Assembly (NCBI GenBank): GCA_012837285.1 | Contig: DURJ01000114.1 | Coordinates: forward strand, 1 to 33,581 | Direction of reading: 5' to 3' | DNA length: 33,581 nucleotides | Source of the DNA: Bacillota bacterium | Lineage (GTDB): Bacteria > Bacillota > DTU030 > DUMP01 | Shown here: positions 1-8,421 of the stretch, in pieces | Layout: each line of letters opens with the position of its first letter | How positions within the stretch are numbered: the first letter of the stretch is position 1 | Notes under the pieces: model-generated | The model's database searches: none | What the model was told of the DNA's origin: nothing | What the model saw: only the letters and a program-made list of their open reading frames with translations | Position numbers and translations under genes: made by a program

Positions 1-1
1 A

Positions 2-1852
2 GAAGAATTCCTCACCAGACTGCAGACCATGTTCAATAGACATGATGCTGTTATGCTCCTGATTGAACCGGTAAGCGGGAAGATAGTGGACGCCAATCCG
101 GCAGCTGTATCATTTTACGGTTACAGCCGAGAGGAACTCCTTAACATGTGCATCCAGGACATCAACCAGATGCCGACAGAAGAAGTGAAGGAGTTTAGGA
201 TGAGGGCGGCAAAAGAGAAGCAGCGGTACTTTCTTTTTCCTCACCGCTTAAAGACCGGAGATGTTAGACTGGTGGACGTTTATTCCTGTCCCATAGTTAA
301 CGCCGGCCAGCGGCTGCTGTTCTCGATTATTTTTGACGCCACTGAACGGGAGCAGTACCGGGAAAAGCTATACCTGGAAAAAGAGATCTTGAAAACCACT
401 TTGTTGTCCATCGGTGACGGGATGGTTACCACTGATAAAGAAGGTAGAATTACTGCTATGAACATGGTGGCGGAGACGATTACAGGCTGGAAGCAGGAAG
501 AAGCCAGGGGTAGATTCTTTCACGAGGTTTTTAGGTTGGTCAATGAAGAAACCGGGCAAGAGGTTGAGAATCCGGTGGCAAGAGTGTTGCAGACAGGAAA
601 GATAATCGGCCTGGCTAACCACACCTTATTGATTACTGAGCAGGGCGGGATAATTCCTATTGCTGACAGTGCGGCACCGATCAAGGACGAGAAGGACGAC
701 ATCTATGGTGTTGTGATGGTTTTTCGTGATGTCACTAAGGAAAGGGAATATCAGCAGGAGATTCTACGCTTAAGTTATCACGATCCATTAACCGGGCTTT
801 ATAACCGTAGATTTGCTCAAGAAGAAATCAAACGGCTAGAGGGTTTGGGACATCTGCCCTTAGCGGTTATCATGGGAGATGTCAATGGGTTAAAACTCGT
901 AAATGACATCTTTGGGCACCAAGAAGGAGACCGACTGCTGGAGCGGATGGCCAAAATACTAAAGCAAAATTGCCGTAAGACAGACATAATCGCCCGTTGG
1001 GGAGGCGATGAGTTTCTCATTCTCCTTCCCCAAACCGAAACAGAAGCGGCGGAGAAGATTGTTCGCCGGATCGAGGCGGCAACTGAAAGCAGTAACGATC
1101 CCATTATGAACGTGAATATCGCTCTTGGTTTCGCCATCAGAGAAGGGGAGACTCAGGATTTTGAAGAAGTGTTAAAAGAAGCCGAGGATCGCATGTACAG
1201 ACAAAAGCTCCTTATGATCAAGAGCTACCGCAACACCCTCATAAACACCATGCTGGCCACCCTATATGAAAAGAGTACGGAAACAGAGCAGCATGCCATG
1301 AGGCTCAAGGAGTACTCCCTTGCTCTGGGCCAGGAACTTAACCTTTCCGCTCGGGATTTGGACGATCTGGCTCTCTTGTCCATGCTGCATGACATCGGTA
1401 AGATAGGGGTGGACAAGAATATCCTCAACAAACCGGAGCCCCTTACCCCGGCCGAATGGGCAGAAATCAAGAAACACCCGGAAATTGGCTATCGAATTGC
1501 TAGCAATACACCGGAGCTGTCAACTGTGGCGGAATATATACTGTATCATCACGAGCGTTGGGATGGCCGCGGGTATCCCCAGGGGTTGAAAGGGGAGGAA
1601 ATTCCTCTGCATTGCCGCATCCTGGCTCTGGCCGATTCCTTTGACGCCATGACCAACGACCGGCCTTACCGTAAAGCCCTGAGCAAGCATAAAGCCGTGG
1701 AAGAACTGCGTAAGAATGCGGGAACACAGTTTGATCCACACTTAACCGAAATTTTTGTCCGACTGGTGGCTGGATTTCCTGAGCTGGCAGCATGTGCATT
1801 TGAACGTACTTCCCCTGCCGTGGGCACCGTGCGGAACAAAGACAACAGTTGA
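2..1852 (+). CDS. PAS-PAS-GGDEF-HD-GYP cyclic-di-GMP signalling protein (5' partial)
   Basis: A multidomain signalling protein predicted to both make and degrade cyclic-di-GMP. Numbered from the ATG at 29, it has a PAS domain at about residues 1-110 and a second at about 125-230. A GGDEF domain covers about 240-395, with an intact GGDEF motif at 325-329 and an inhibitory I-site RKTD at 316-319, five residues before it. An HD-GYP domain covers about 400-590, with HDIGK at 454-458, the HHERWDGRGYP block ending near 517, and downstream D/N residues present. The frame stays open to the left edge through residues EEFLTRLQT, which read like the helix preceding a PAS domain, so the true start is probably upstream and the ATG at 29 is internal. 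No membrane segment is seen in the visible part. Both catalytic motifs look intact. The substrate is inferred from the family. Confidence 0.9.
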   Translation, partial: EEFLTRLQTMFNRHDAVMLLIEPVSGKIVDANPAAVSFYGYSREELLNMCIQDINQMPTEEVKEFRMRAAKEKQRYFLFPHRLKTGDVRLVDVYSCPIVNAGQRLLFSIIFDATEREQYREKLYLEKEILKTTLLSIGDGMVTTDKEGRITAMNMVAETITGWKQEEARGRFFHEVFRLVNEETGQEVENPVARVLQTGKIIGLANHTLLITEQGGIIPIADSAAPIKDEKDDIYGVVMVFRDVTKEREYQQEILRLSYHDPLTGLYNRRFAQEEIKRLEGLGHLPLAVIMGDVNGLKLVNDIFGHQEGDRLLERMAKILKQNCRKTDIIARWGGDEFLILLPQTETEAAEKIVRRIEAATESSNDPIMNVNIALGFAIREGETQDFEEVLKEAEDRMYRQKLLMIKSYRNTLINTMLATLYEKSTETEQHAMRLKEYSLALGQELNLSARDLDDLALLSMLHDIGKIGVDKNILNKPEPLTPAEWAEIKKHPEIGYRIASNTPELSTVAEYILYHHERWDGRGYPQGLKGEEIPLHCRILALADSFDAMTNDRPYRKALSKHKAVEELRKNAGTQFDPHLTEIFVRLVAGFPELAACAFERTSPAVGTVRNKDNS

Positions 1853-1874
1853 CGAACGGGAGTTGGCGTTGTTT

Positions 1875-2129
1875 ATGTCCCATTACGTCTACATTCTCCG
1901 GTGCCAAGACGGAAGCCTCTACACCGGATACACAACCGCCCCCGAGCGCCGGCTGAGAGAACACCAACAGGGAGAGGGTGGTCGCTATACCAAAGGGCGA
2001 CGGCCGGTGGAGCTACTGGGTTAGCTGGAATTTGGTTCCCGGTCGGAAGCCATGAAGGCCGAAGCGGCCATTAAGCGATATAGCCCGCAAAAGAAACTGG
2101 CGATATTAGCGAGGGTGCATGAGAAATAA
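1875..2129 (+). pseudogene. GIY-YIG domain protein (UPF0213/YhbQ type) broken by an in-frame amber codon
   Basis: The reading frame from ATG 1875 begins MSHYVYILRCQDGSLYTGYT, the classic N-terminus of small single-domain GIY-YIG nuclease-like proteins (about 80-100 residues). It continues to RRPVELLG and meets TAG at 2022-2024. The same frame then continues without any shift through LEFGSRSEAMKAEAAIKRYS to a TAA at 2127-2129, which is the expected C-terminal half of the family. Family members usually carry W in an aromatic stretch here (VYWEEF-like), so a single TGG to TAG change explains the break. The product is either a 49-residue truncation or needs readthrough. The gene starts 22 nt after the preceding signalling gene, behind a weak GGGAG at 1858-1862. 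Confidence 0.75.
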
Positions 2130-2181
2130 TACCACCCCATCTATACAGTGACGGGGTTTATGGGCGCAGAGAGGTGAGGTA

Positions 2182-3840
2182 ATGAGCATTACTCTAGCGG
2201 AAGCCTTAGAACTCGGCCTGTTTCCAGAAGCGCAGGTTATCGCTGGCCATAAAGGATTGAACCGTCCGATTCGCTTTGTGGATGTGATGGAGGTTCCCGA
2301 TCCGGACAAGTACTTCAGGAGCGGCTTACTGCTTGTTAGCAGCTGGTACGCTATTCACGATGATGTGGAGGCTCAGTGCCGACTAGTTCAATCAGCTGCA
2401 GATGTAGGCGCAGCCGGTTTTGCCCTCAAAGTTCGCCGCTATTTGGGCTGCGTTCCCGAGCGGGTGATTAAATTGGCCAACGAATTACAACTACCTATTG
2501 TTGATGTTGTCAAGGATGTTCCCTATGTGGAGATTACCCATCCGTTGTTAACTAGAATCCTTCATGCCCAAGCTTTCAGGTTGGAATACCATCTTAATAT
2601 CCATAGACTATTTAGACGAGTTGCTCTGGAGGGCGGTAGTTTCGATTCCATTGTCCGAACGCTTCATTCCCTCCTGCACAAACCCGTTGCTGTTTGTGAC
2701 GCCGAAGGCCGACTGCTGGCTTGGTTTCCAACCGAAACTGATAACTGGTCTGCCTTTCGTGTAGGCATGCCGTTTTTAGATCAAATGGACATTCAAAAAC
2801 TGGCTCACATAGATCATCATGACTATCGGAATTTGCGTCTAGGAATTGGAGAACTGCTGGTCTTTCCAATTCGCATTGAATCTGATACGTACGGATATTT
2901 TTTAGTCAACGAAATCGATACGCCTTGCACTGAACTGGATCTGATAGCGTTAGAAAATGCCAGTACGGTAGCTGCTCTGGAGGCTACTAAGCGGGCCGCC
3001 ATTGCTGAGGTAGAACATCATTTTCGCCATGATTTTGTTTATGATCTTATTAGTGGCAATCTGCCTTCCGAAGAAGTGGCTCAAATGCGGGCTGCAGCTT
3101 TAGGCTGGAACTTTGTTCAGCCGGTTGTGGTACTGGTGGCAAATATAGACGGGTTTGCCGCCCTGGTGGAAAGAAAGCAAGACGAAGCGTACGCTATGAA
3201 CATAAAATCTAAAATGTTAGCAGTGACAAGGAAAACTGTCGCCGCCCATAGCCATTCCTATATTGTGGCCAGCATAAGTGACAGCTGTATTGCGGTGGTA
3301 CACTTGCCGGGTTCCAATCGTCAGAAGAAAGAGCATAAAGGGTTACACAATCTATTAATAGAACTTCAAAGGAATTTAGCCCAAGAGCTTAAAGATATTA
3401 GTGTCTCACTTGCTGTGAGTGATCATTGTACGAGTCTATTGGACGTGGGTTCAGGTTACCGAGAAGCATGTGAGCTTATGGAAATTAGTCGCAAGACCCA
3501 GGGAGAAGGCCAATTGGCTATTAAAGAAGAACTAGATGTTTATCGTCTGTTGTACCGCTGTGGGCATCAAGAAGAAATGGCTGCGTTTTGTCAGGAAATG
3601 CTGGGTTCTCTAATGGAGCATGATGCTGACAGTGGTGTCGACCTGCTGTTTACACTTCGCCGCTTCCTGGAAAAGGGGGCCGCCATGAGACAAACCGCCC
3701 GATCTCTGTTTATACACGAAAACACCCTGCGTTATCGGCTAGGAAAAATAGAGGAGATAACCGGTATGGATTTGAGAAAACCAAACCACCGTTTCCGGCT
3801 AGCAATGGCTCTGCACATGACCCCATTCCTTGATCAATGA
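2182..3840 (+). CDS. PucR-family transcriptional regulator
   Basis: A 552-residue regulator. Residues about 8-130 form the PucR N-terminal (purine catabolism PurC-like) domain, with the motif RFVDVMEVPDPDKYF. A middle section resembles the degenerate GGDEF-like sensor module of this family (about 300-420). The C-terminus (about 485-545) is a PucR-type helix-turn-helix with RSLFIHENTLRYRLGKIEEI. PucR proteins act as ligand-responsive activators or repressors of nitrogen-compound catabolism. The ATG is preceded by GAGGTGAGG. The gene lies directly upstream of, and in the same direction as, the OPT transporter operon but is separated from it by a strong terminator. It is therefore the likely regulator of that operon but is not cotranscribed with it. 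The effector cannot be read from the sequence. Confidence 0.88.
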   Translation: MSITLAEALELGLFPEAQVIAGHKGLNRPIRFVDVMEVPDPDKYFRSGLLLVSSWYAIHDDVEAQCRLVQSAADVGAAGFALKVRRYLGCVPERVIKLANELQLPIVDVVKDVPYVEITHPLLTRILHAQAFRLEYHLNIHRLFRRVALEGGSFDSIVRTLHSLLHKPVAVCDAEGRLLAWFPTETDNWSAFRVGMPFLDQMDIQKLAHIDHHDYRNLRLGIGELLVFPIRIESDTYGYFLVNEIDTPCTELDLIALENASTVAALEATKRAAIAEVEHHFRHDFVYDLISGNLPSEEVAQMRAAALGWNFVQPVVVLVANIDGFAALVERKQDEAYAMNIKSKMLAVTRKTVAAHSHSYIVASISDSCIAVVHLPGSNRQKKEHKGLHNLLIELQRNLAQELKDISVSLAVSDHCTSLLDVGSGYREACELMEISRKTQGEGQLAIKEELDVYRLLYRCGHQEEMAAFCQEMLGSLMEHDADSGVDLLFTLRRFLEKGAAMRQTARSLFIHENTLRYRLGKIEEITGMDLRKPNHRFRLAMALHMTPFLDQ

Positions 3841-3860
3841 TAAGCTGGCCTAGTTTTAGT

Positions 3861-3897
3861 GCGCGCTCTACGAAGAAAGGGGCGCGTTTTTGTTTTT
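3861..3897 (+). terminator. Intrinsic terminator after the pucR-type gene
   Basis: A GC-rich stem pairs 3862-3868 (CGCGCTC) with 3880-3886 (GGGCGCG, one G-T pair). It is followed by TTTTTGTTTTT. This separates the regulator from the downstream operon. Confidence 0.85.
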
Positions 3898-4048
3898 ACC
3901 GCACAAAGGTATGGGACGAGCACTGGGCTAAGTAGATTATAGTAAGGCCAGTAGCAATTAAGCATTTTACCTATTGAAGGAGGTGATACTAAAATCCGGG
4001 GACACAGTGTGTTGGAGGCCAAAACAGCAAAGTTAAGGAGGGATGAAG

Positions 4049-5623
4049 ATGGACGAAAAGAAAGCTAGGCATGAAAAGGCGTTGGCACCGGAAACGTTCA
4101 TACTGAGTGTCATTATGGCGGCAGCAGCAGCGGCCATTTGCATGCAGATTATTTCCCGGATCGGAATCACTCCCAATACATCGATCATTGGAGCCATTGT
4201 GGCTATGACTTTGGCTCGGGTTCCTTTTGCCTCTATGGCTAAGTTCCGTTCGCTGGAGAGACAGAACTTGGTACAGACCATGACTTCGGCCGGTGGATTT
4301 GGTGCTGCTAACTGCGGTTTGTTGGCCGTCGGCATCATTTACCTTTATGGAGAGCCTGGATTGGTTATACCCATGTTAATTGGCTCTACCATATCTACCC
4401 TGGTAGGTATGAGCTTTGTCTACAGTGTATTCGACTCTGACTTGTATCCCGGAGATGGGGCTTGGCCGCCGGGTGTGGCTACTGCTCAGGCCATTATTGC
4501 TGGTGATGAAGGTGGGCGGAAAGCTAGAAGACTAGTGGAAGGCGTTATTGCCGGAGTGGTCGGTACCCACTTTAAACTACCCATGGCCGGAGTGGGGATC
4601 GTTTTTATAGCTAATATCTTTGCCATGGCTGCGCTAGGAATAGGACTTGTCATACGCGGGTATTCTCAACAGTTATTCGGCATTGACCTGGGCACGACTT
4701 ATGTTCCCCATGGCGTTATGATTGGGGCCGGGATAGTTAGCTTGATCCAAGCAATAATAATCATTCAGCGCGGAGGTCAGGCTAATAAGGCCGACGAAGA
4801 AAGTAAGGCTGTGACGGAAAAAACAGTTGGGCCTACCCAAGCAAAGCGCGCTGCCTTAGTGCACCTAGGACTATACTTGGTGGGAGCAGTTGCTCTGGCG
4901 GTTGTCGGTGGTATTATCGCGGAAATGAGTTTCGGTACCATGATGATATGGACTCTCTGGGCCGGGATCTCAGCTCTGTTGGCAGCTATTTTAGTCGGCT
5001 TAGCAGCCATGCACTCAGGCTGGTTCCCCGGCTTTGCCATTACTGTTATTTTCTTAACCTTAGGGCTGTTCATGGGGTTCCCAGGTGTACCGCTAGCTCT
5101 CTTGAGCGGTTACGTTGCCAGTTCCGGTCCCTGTTTTGCTGACATGGGTTACGACTTGAAGACAGGCTGGATTTTGCGCGGCGATGGTAAAGATGTTGAG
5201 TATGAACTGGAGGGACGCAAGGAACAACTTATTGCCGAGTTAGTTGGAGGTATTGTGGCCATGGTTATGGTGGCCCTCTTTATGAACATGCATTTCCAAC
5301 TGGATATGCTGCCTCCCGTCAGCCGGGTATTCGCTACCACCGTCAAGGCTGGGGCCGGTGAGCCAGGAATTGTACGCCAGTTGGCGATCTGGGCCATACC
5401 AGGAGCAATTCTGCAGGCCATTGGCGGATCCGGTCGGGCAATGGGGATTCTATTTGCCACGGGACTGTTGATCAACAATCCTATCTACGGCATTGGTGTT
5501 CTGATTGCCGTAATCGTACGGCTCATTATCGGGACAGAGCCCATGGAAATCCGTGAAGCCGGACTAATTGCCGGCGATGGACTATATGGATTCTTTTCCG
5601 CTATAGCACGAGCATTCTTTTAG
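4049..5623 (+). CDS. OPT-family oligopeptide/metal-complex transporter
   Basis: A 524-residue polytopic membrane protein with many hydrophobic segments. The WPPGVATAQAI stretch near residue 145 matches the conserved P-x-G-x-A-T-A region of the OPT superfamily. OPT proteins import oligopeptides or small metal-chelating compounds by cation symport. The ATG at 4043 lies almost on top of the AAGGAGGG ribosome site (4035-4042), whereas the ATG at 4049 has normal spacing, so 4049 is preferred. It is the first gene of a seven-gene operon of racemase-like, DUF917, DUF1177, AroM and peptidase genes, which makes it the probable importer of their substrate. Family assignment is fairly firm; the substrate is unknown. 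Confidence 0.85.
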   Translation: MDEKKARHEKALAPETFILSVIMAAAAAAICMQIISRIGITPNTSIIGAIVAMTLARVPFASMAKFRSLERQNLVQTMTSAGGFGAANCGLLAVGIIYLYGEPGLVIPMLIGSTISTLVGMSFVYSVFDSDLYPGDGAWPPGVATAQAIIAGDEGGRKARRLVEGVIAGVVGTHFKLPMAGVGIVFIANIFAMAALGIGLVIRGYSQQLFGIDLGTTYVPHGVMIGAGIVSLIQAIIIIQRGGQANKADEESKAVTEKTVGPTQAKRAALVHLGLYLVGAVALAVVGGIIAEMSFGTMMIWTLWAGISALLAAILVGLAAMHSGWFPGFAITVIFLTLGLFMGFPGVPLALLSGYVASSGPCFADMGYDLKTGWILRGDGKDVEYELEGRKEQLIAELVGGIVAMVMVALFMNMHFQLDMLPPVSRVFATTVKAGAGEPGIVRQLAIWAIPGAILQAIGGSGRAMGILFATGLLINNPIYGIGVLIAVIVRLIIGTEPMEIREAGLIAGDGLYGFFSAIARAFF

Positions 5624-5630
5624 TTAAAAT

Positions 5631-5660
5631 AGGGACTGCCGGCAGTGGCCGGCAGTCCCT
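5631..5660 (+). repeat. Perfect 12-bp inverted repeat between transporter and racemase-like gene
   Basis: AGGGACTGCCGG (5631-5642) pairs exactly with CCGGCAGTCCCT (5649-5660) around a 6-nt loop. No T-tract follows (AAGAACC), so it is unlikely to be an efficient terminator. It is more likely an mRNA-stabilising or processing hairpin that lowers expression of downstream genes relative to the transporter, or protects the transporter message. Confidence 0.7.
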
Positions 5661-5703
5661 AAGAACCTTGGCCCGAACAATTTACGTCTTAGAGGGTGTG
5701 AAG

Positions 5704-6357
5704 ATGGAAAAAGCAAGGATTGGCCTGATTCGGGTGCTGACCACCGATGATCCGCAAGTTCTGGGTTTACACGGCCATCTCATCATGAACTATTTCCCTG
5801 GACTAGAAGTGATTACGAGCTGCATTGCCGGACAACCACGCGGTGTATTCGACCAAGCTACCGAAGAGCAAGCATGGCCCAAAGTAGTGGCTTTAGCGCA
5901 AGAGATGGCCCAGGACGGTTTACAGGCAATTATTGTCAGCTGCGCCGCTGATCCCGGGGTCCAGCAGGCCAGAGAAGTACTGGACATCCCTATTATCGGT
6001 GCCGGCAGTGCAGCTGCCCATGTGGCCCTCAGCTTGAGTGCCAGTGTTGCTGCTCTGGGCATAACCGAGGATGTTCCGGCAGCAATGGCTAATGTTCTGG
6101 GGTCAGCCCTGTTAGCTTCGGCCAAACCCGTGGGCGTAGAGACTACTGTAGATCTCATGAAACCACCTGGTAAGCAGGCTGTTTTGACAGCAGCGGAAAA
6201 GCTGAGGGAGAAAGGAGCCCAGGTGTTAGTCTTGGCTTGTACCGGGATGTCAACCATCGGGGTGGCGGAGGATATTCGTCGGGAGCTTGGTATTAGGGTG
6301 GTAGATCCGGTTATTGCAACTGGCCTTATTGCTTGGTATGTCTCCAGGGAAGCTTAA
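5704..6357 (+). CDS. Asp/Glu/hydantoin racemase-family protein
   Basis: A 217-residue cytoplasmic protein of the Asp/Glu racemase superfamily. Two cysteines, in IIVSCAADPG (C80) and LVLACTGMS (C179), are about 100 residues apart, as expected for the two-base cysteine pair of cofactor-independent racemases. The second is followed by TGMS, as in many family members. A TTG lies further upstream at 5668, but ATG 5704 has the ribosome site AGAGGG at 5691-5696 with good spacing and is chosen. It lies between the OPT transporter and the DUF917 gene. It could racemise an amino acid, hydantoin or other chiral acid. A lyase or isomerase such as maleate isomerase, from the same fold, cannot be excluded. 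Confidence 0.8.
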   Translation: MEKARIGLIRVLTTDDPQVLGLHGHLIMNYFPGLEVITSCIAGQPRGVFDQATEEQAWPKVVALAQEMAQDGLQAIIVSCAADPGVQQAREVLDIPIIGAGSAAAHVALSLSASVAALGITEDVPAAMANVLGSALLASAKPVGVETTVDLMKPPGKQAVLTAAEKLREKGAQVLVLACTGMSTIGVAEDIRRELGIRVVDPVIATGLIAWYVSREA

Positions 6358-6373
6358 AGGAGGGGGTTGTATA

Positions 6374-7450
6374 GTGGCAGAACTGATCATGGATCAAGAG
6401 TTAGTTGAGGCAGCGGTAATCGGTGGGGCTGTACTGGGCGGTGGCGGCGGTGGATCTATGGCATGGGGGCGTGAACTGGCCCAGCTGGCTGTGCGCATGG
6501 GTACAGTCCGGCTGGTGGATATCGACGCGATGGATGACGAAGCTATCTTGTTTACGGTGTCGGCTGTAGGAGCCCCGGCGGCCAAGGAGGCCATGGTCAA
6601 ACCGGTGGGCTATGTCCGAGCAGTGGAACTGCTGACCGAAAAGGCCCAAATAAAGGCGGACGGGCTCATAACCAACGAATGTGGCGGAACAGCCACTATC
6701 AACGGCTGGTTACAGTCGGCAATCTTAGGTATCCCAGTGGTAGATGCGCCCTGCAATGGTCGCGCTCATCCCACGGGAGCCATGGGGTCCATGGGACTTC
6801 ATGCTAAAGAAGGTTATATATCTTATCAGACGGCGGCCGGGGGAGATCCTGCCGAGGGAAGATACCTGGAACTGTTTGTGCAAGGCAATATTGAACGGGC
6901 GGCTGCTTTAGTGCGGCAGGCGGCTGTACAGGCCGGCGGCCTGGTGGCTGTAGCCCGAAATCCCATCGATGCCGGTTATGTAAAGAAGAACGGAGCTCCA
7001 GGAGCTGTCCGTCAGTCAATAACTTTGGGTCAAGCTATGCTGGCAGCCCGGCCCAAAGGTGGAACTGCTGTGGTTGAAGCGGCGGCGGAGGTGTTAGGCG
7101 GCCAGATTGTGGAGACGGGAGCAGTAGAAAAAGTTGAACTCGTCACCGCCGGCGGCTTCGACTCTGGGCGAGTAACACTCGGTTCTTTTGAACTTACGTT
7201 TTGGAACGAGTATATGACCCTTGAAAAAGACGGTACCAGGTTGGGGACATTCCCGGATCTTATTATGACCTTGGATAAGTCCACCGGCACCCCGGTCTCC
7301 TCCGCCGATATTCATGAACAACAAGAGGTAGCCATACTTTATGTACCGCGAGCCAATTTGCTGCTGGGAGCAGGTATGTTTAGCCCGGAACTGTTGGTGG
7401 CGGCGGAAAAAGTGACGGGTAAGAAAGTAATTGACTATCTTGAGCAATAA
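6374..7450 (+). CDS. DUF917 (S-methyl-thiohydantoin desulfurase-like) protein
   Basis: A 358-residue protein with the glycine-rich N-terminal block GGAVLGGGGGGSMAWG (about residues 16-31) and NECGGTATINGW further on, both typical of the DUF917 family. The family has been linked to hydantoin-type metabolism and includes S-methyl thiohydantoin desulfurase from a thiohydantoin/ergothioneine breakdown route. A GTG start at 6374 is chosen because the strong AAAGGAGGGGG site overlaps the end of the preceding gene, at 6356-6366. The frame extends upstream to 6314, but that would overlap the racemase-like gene. Context suggests it acts on a cyclic or amide-bonded intermediate in the same pathway. The actual substrate is unknown. 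Confidence 0.82.
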   Translation: MAELIMDQELVEAAVIGGAVLGGGGGGSMAWGRELAQLAVRMGTVRLVDIDAMDDEAILFTVSAVGAPAAKEAMVKPVGYVRAVELLTEKAQIKADGLITNECGGTATINGWLQSAILGIPVVDAPCNGRAHPTGAMGSMGLHAKEGYISYQTAAGGDPAEGRYLELFVQGNIERAAALVRQAAVQAGGLVAVARNPIDAGYVKKNGAPGAVRQSITLGQAMLAARPKGGTAVVEAAAEVLGGQIVETGAVEKVELVTAGGFDSGRVTLGSFELTFWNEYMTLEKDGTRLGTFPDLIMTLDKSTGTPVSSADIHEQQEVAILYVPRANLLLGAGMFSPELLVAAEKVTGKKVIDYLEQ

Positions 7451-7467
7451 GGGGGTTCAAATCAACA

Positions 7468-8406
7468 ATGCTGCTAAAACAGGTTCTCGAGGTGTTCGAG
7501 ATACTGGACAGTCCGCAGGCCGACGGTGAACAAGTTACTAAACTGCTGCTGGATGCCGGCGTTCACCAAGTAGAGTCCCAACGTATCCAAGGTCCTAAAG
7601 GCTACACTGACTTTGTTAAGGCTGTAATTCCTGGCCGGTCCGGCAAGATAAGCGGCGGTAAGGCACCTACGTTGGGAATAGTCGGTCGTTTGGGCGGGCT
7701 GGGAGCACGGCCGGAACGAATCGGCTTTGTATCCGACGGTGACGGAGCAGCGGTAGCTGTTGCGGCCGCGTTAAAGCTGGGGTGCATGCATGCTTTGGGA
7801 GATATATTAGCAGGTGATGTAATAGTGACTACCCACATTTGCCCTCATGCACCCACTAGACCTCATGAACCGGTACCGTTTATGGATTCACCAGTGGACA
7901 TTGCCACCATGAACGAGTATGAAATTGATCCTGCCATGGATGCCATTCTCTCCGTTGATACCACCAAAGGCAACCGGATTATCAACCATCGCGGCTTTGC
8001 CATTTCACCCACTGTAAAAGAAGGCTATATTCTTCGGGTTAGTGAAGACTTGTTGGATATCATGTCCATCACCACCGGTCAGCTCCCGGTTGTGTTTGCC
8101 ATTACGACTCAAGATATCACACCCTACGGCAATGGTGTCTACCATGTCAACAGCATTCTTCAGCCGGCAACAGCCACCACGGCTCCCTGCGTGGGTGTGG
8201 CTATTACGGCAGAAACACCTGTTCCCGGCTGTGCCACCGGGGCTAGTCATGCCGGCGATGTTGAACTGGCAGCCCGGTTTGTTATCGAAGTGGCCAAAGT
8301 TTTCGGTGAGGGCAAATGCAAATTCTATGATGAAGAAGAATACAAGCATCTGGTTCATCTCTACGGGTCCTTAAGTCATCTGCAGACCTTAGGCCGGGCC
8401 GACTAG
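7468..8406 (+). CDS. DUF1177 family protein
   Basis: A 312-residue soluble protein recognised as DUF1177 from its overall pattern. This includes the C/H-rich segment TTHICPHAPTRPHEP near residues 117-131 and a conserved GASHAGDVELAARFVIEVAK C-terminal stretch. The histidines and cysteine could bind a metal, but this is inference. The ATG at 7468 follows AAGGGGGT with somewhat long spacing (about 11 nt), and the gene lies 17 nt after the DUF917 gene. DUF1177 has no established function that I can name. Its position between DUF917 and AroM-type genes suggests an enzyme in the same pathway. Confidence 0.8.
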   Translation: MLLKQVLEVFEILDSPQADGEQVTKLLLDAGVHQVESQRIQGPKGYTDFVKAVIPGRSGKISGGKAPTLGIVGRLGGLGARPERIGFVSDGDGAAVAVAAALKLGCMHALGDILAGDVIVTTHICPHAPTRPHEPVPFMDSPVDIATMNEYEIDPAMDAILSVDTTKGNRIINHRGFAISPTVKEGYILRVSEDLLDIMSITTGQLPVVFAITTQDITPYGNGVYHVNSILQPATATTAPCVGVAITAETPVPGCATGASHAGDVELAARFVIEVAKVFGEGKCKFYDEEEYKHLVHLYGSLSHLQTLGRAD

Positions 8407-8421
8407 AGAGAATAGATCGAT

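Noticed and set aside
4009-4068. Short GTG-started frame (VLEAKTAK...) before the OPT gene
   Set aside because: It has no well-spaced strong ribosome site, overlaps the transporter start and has no recognisable content.
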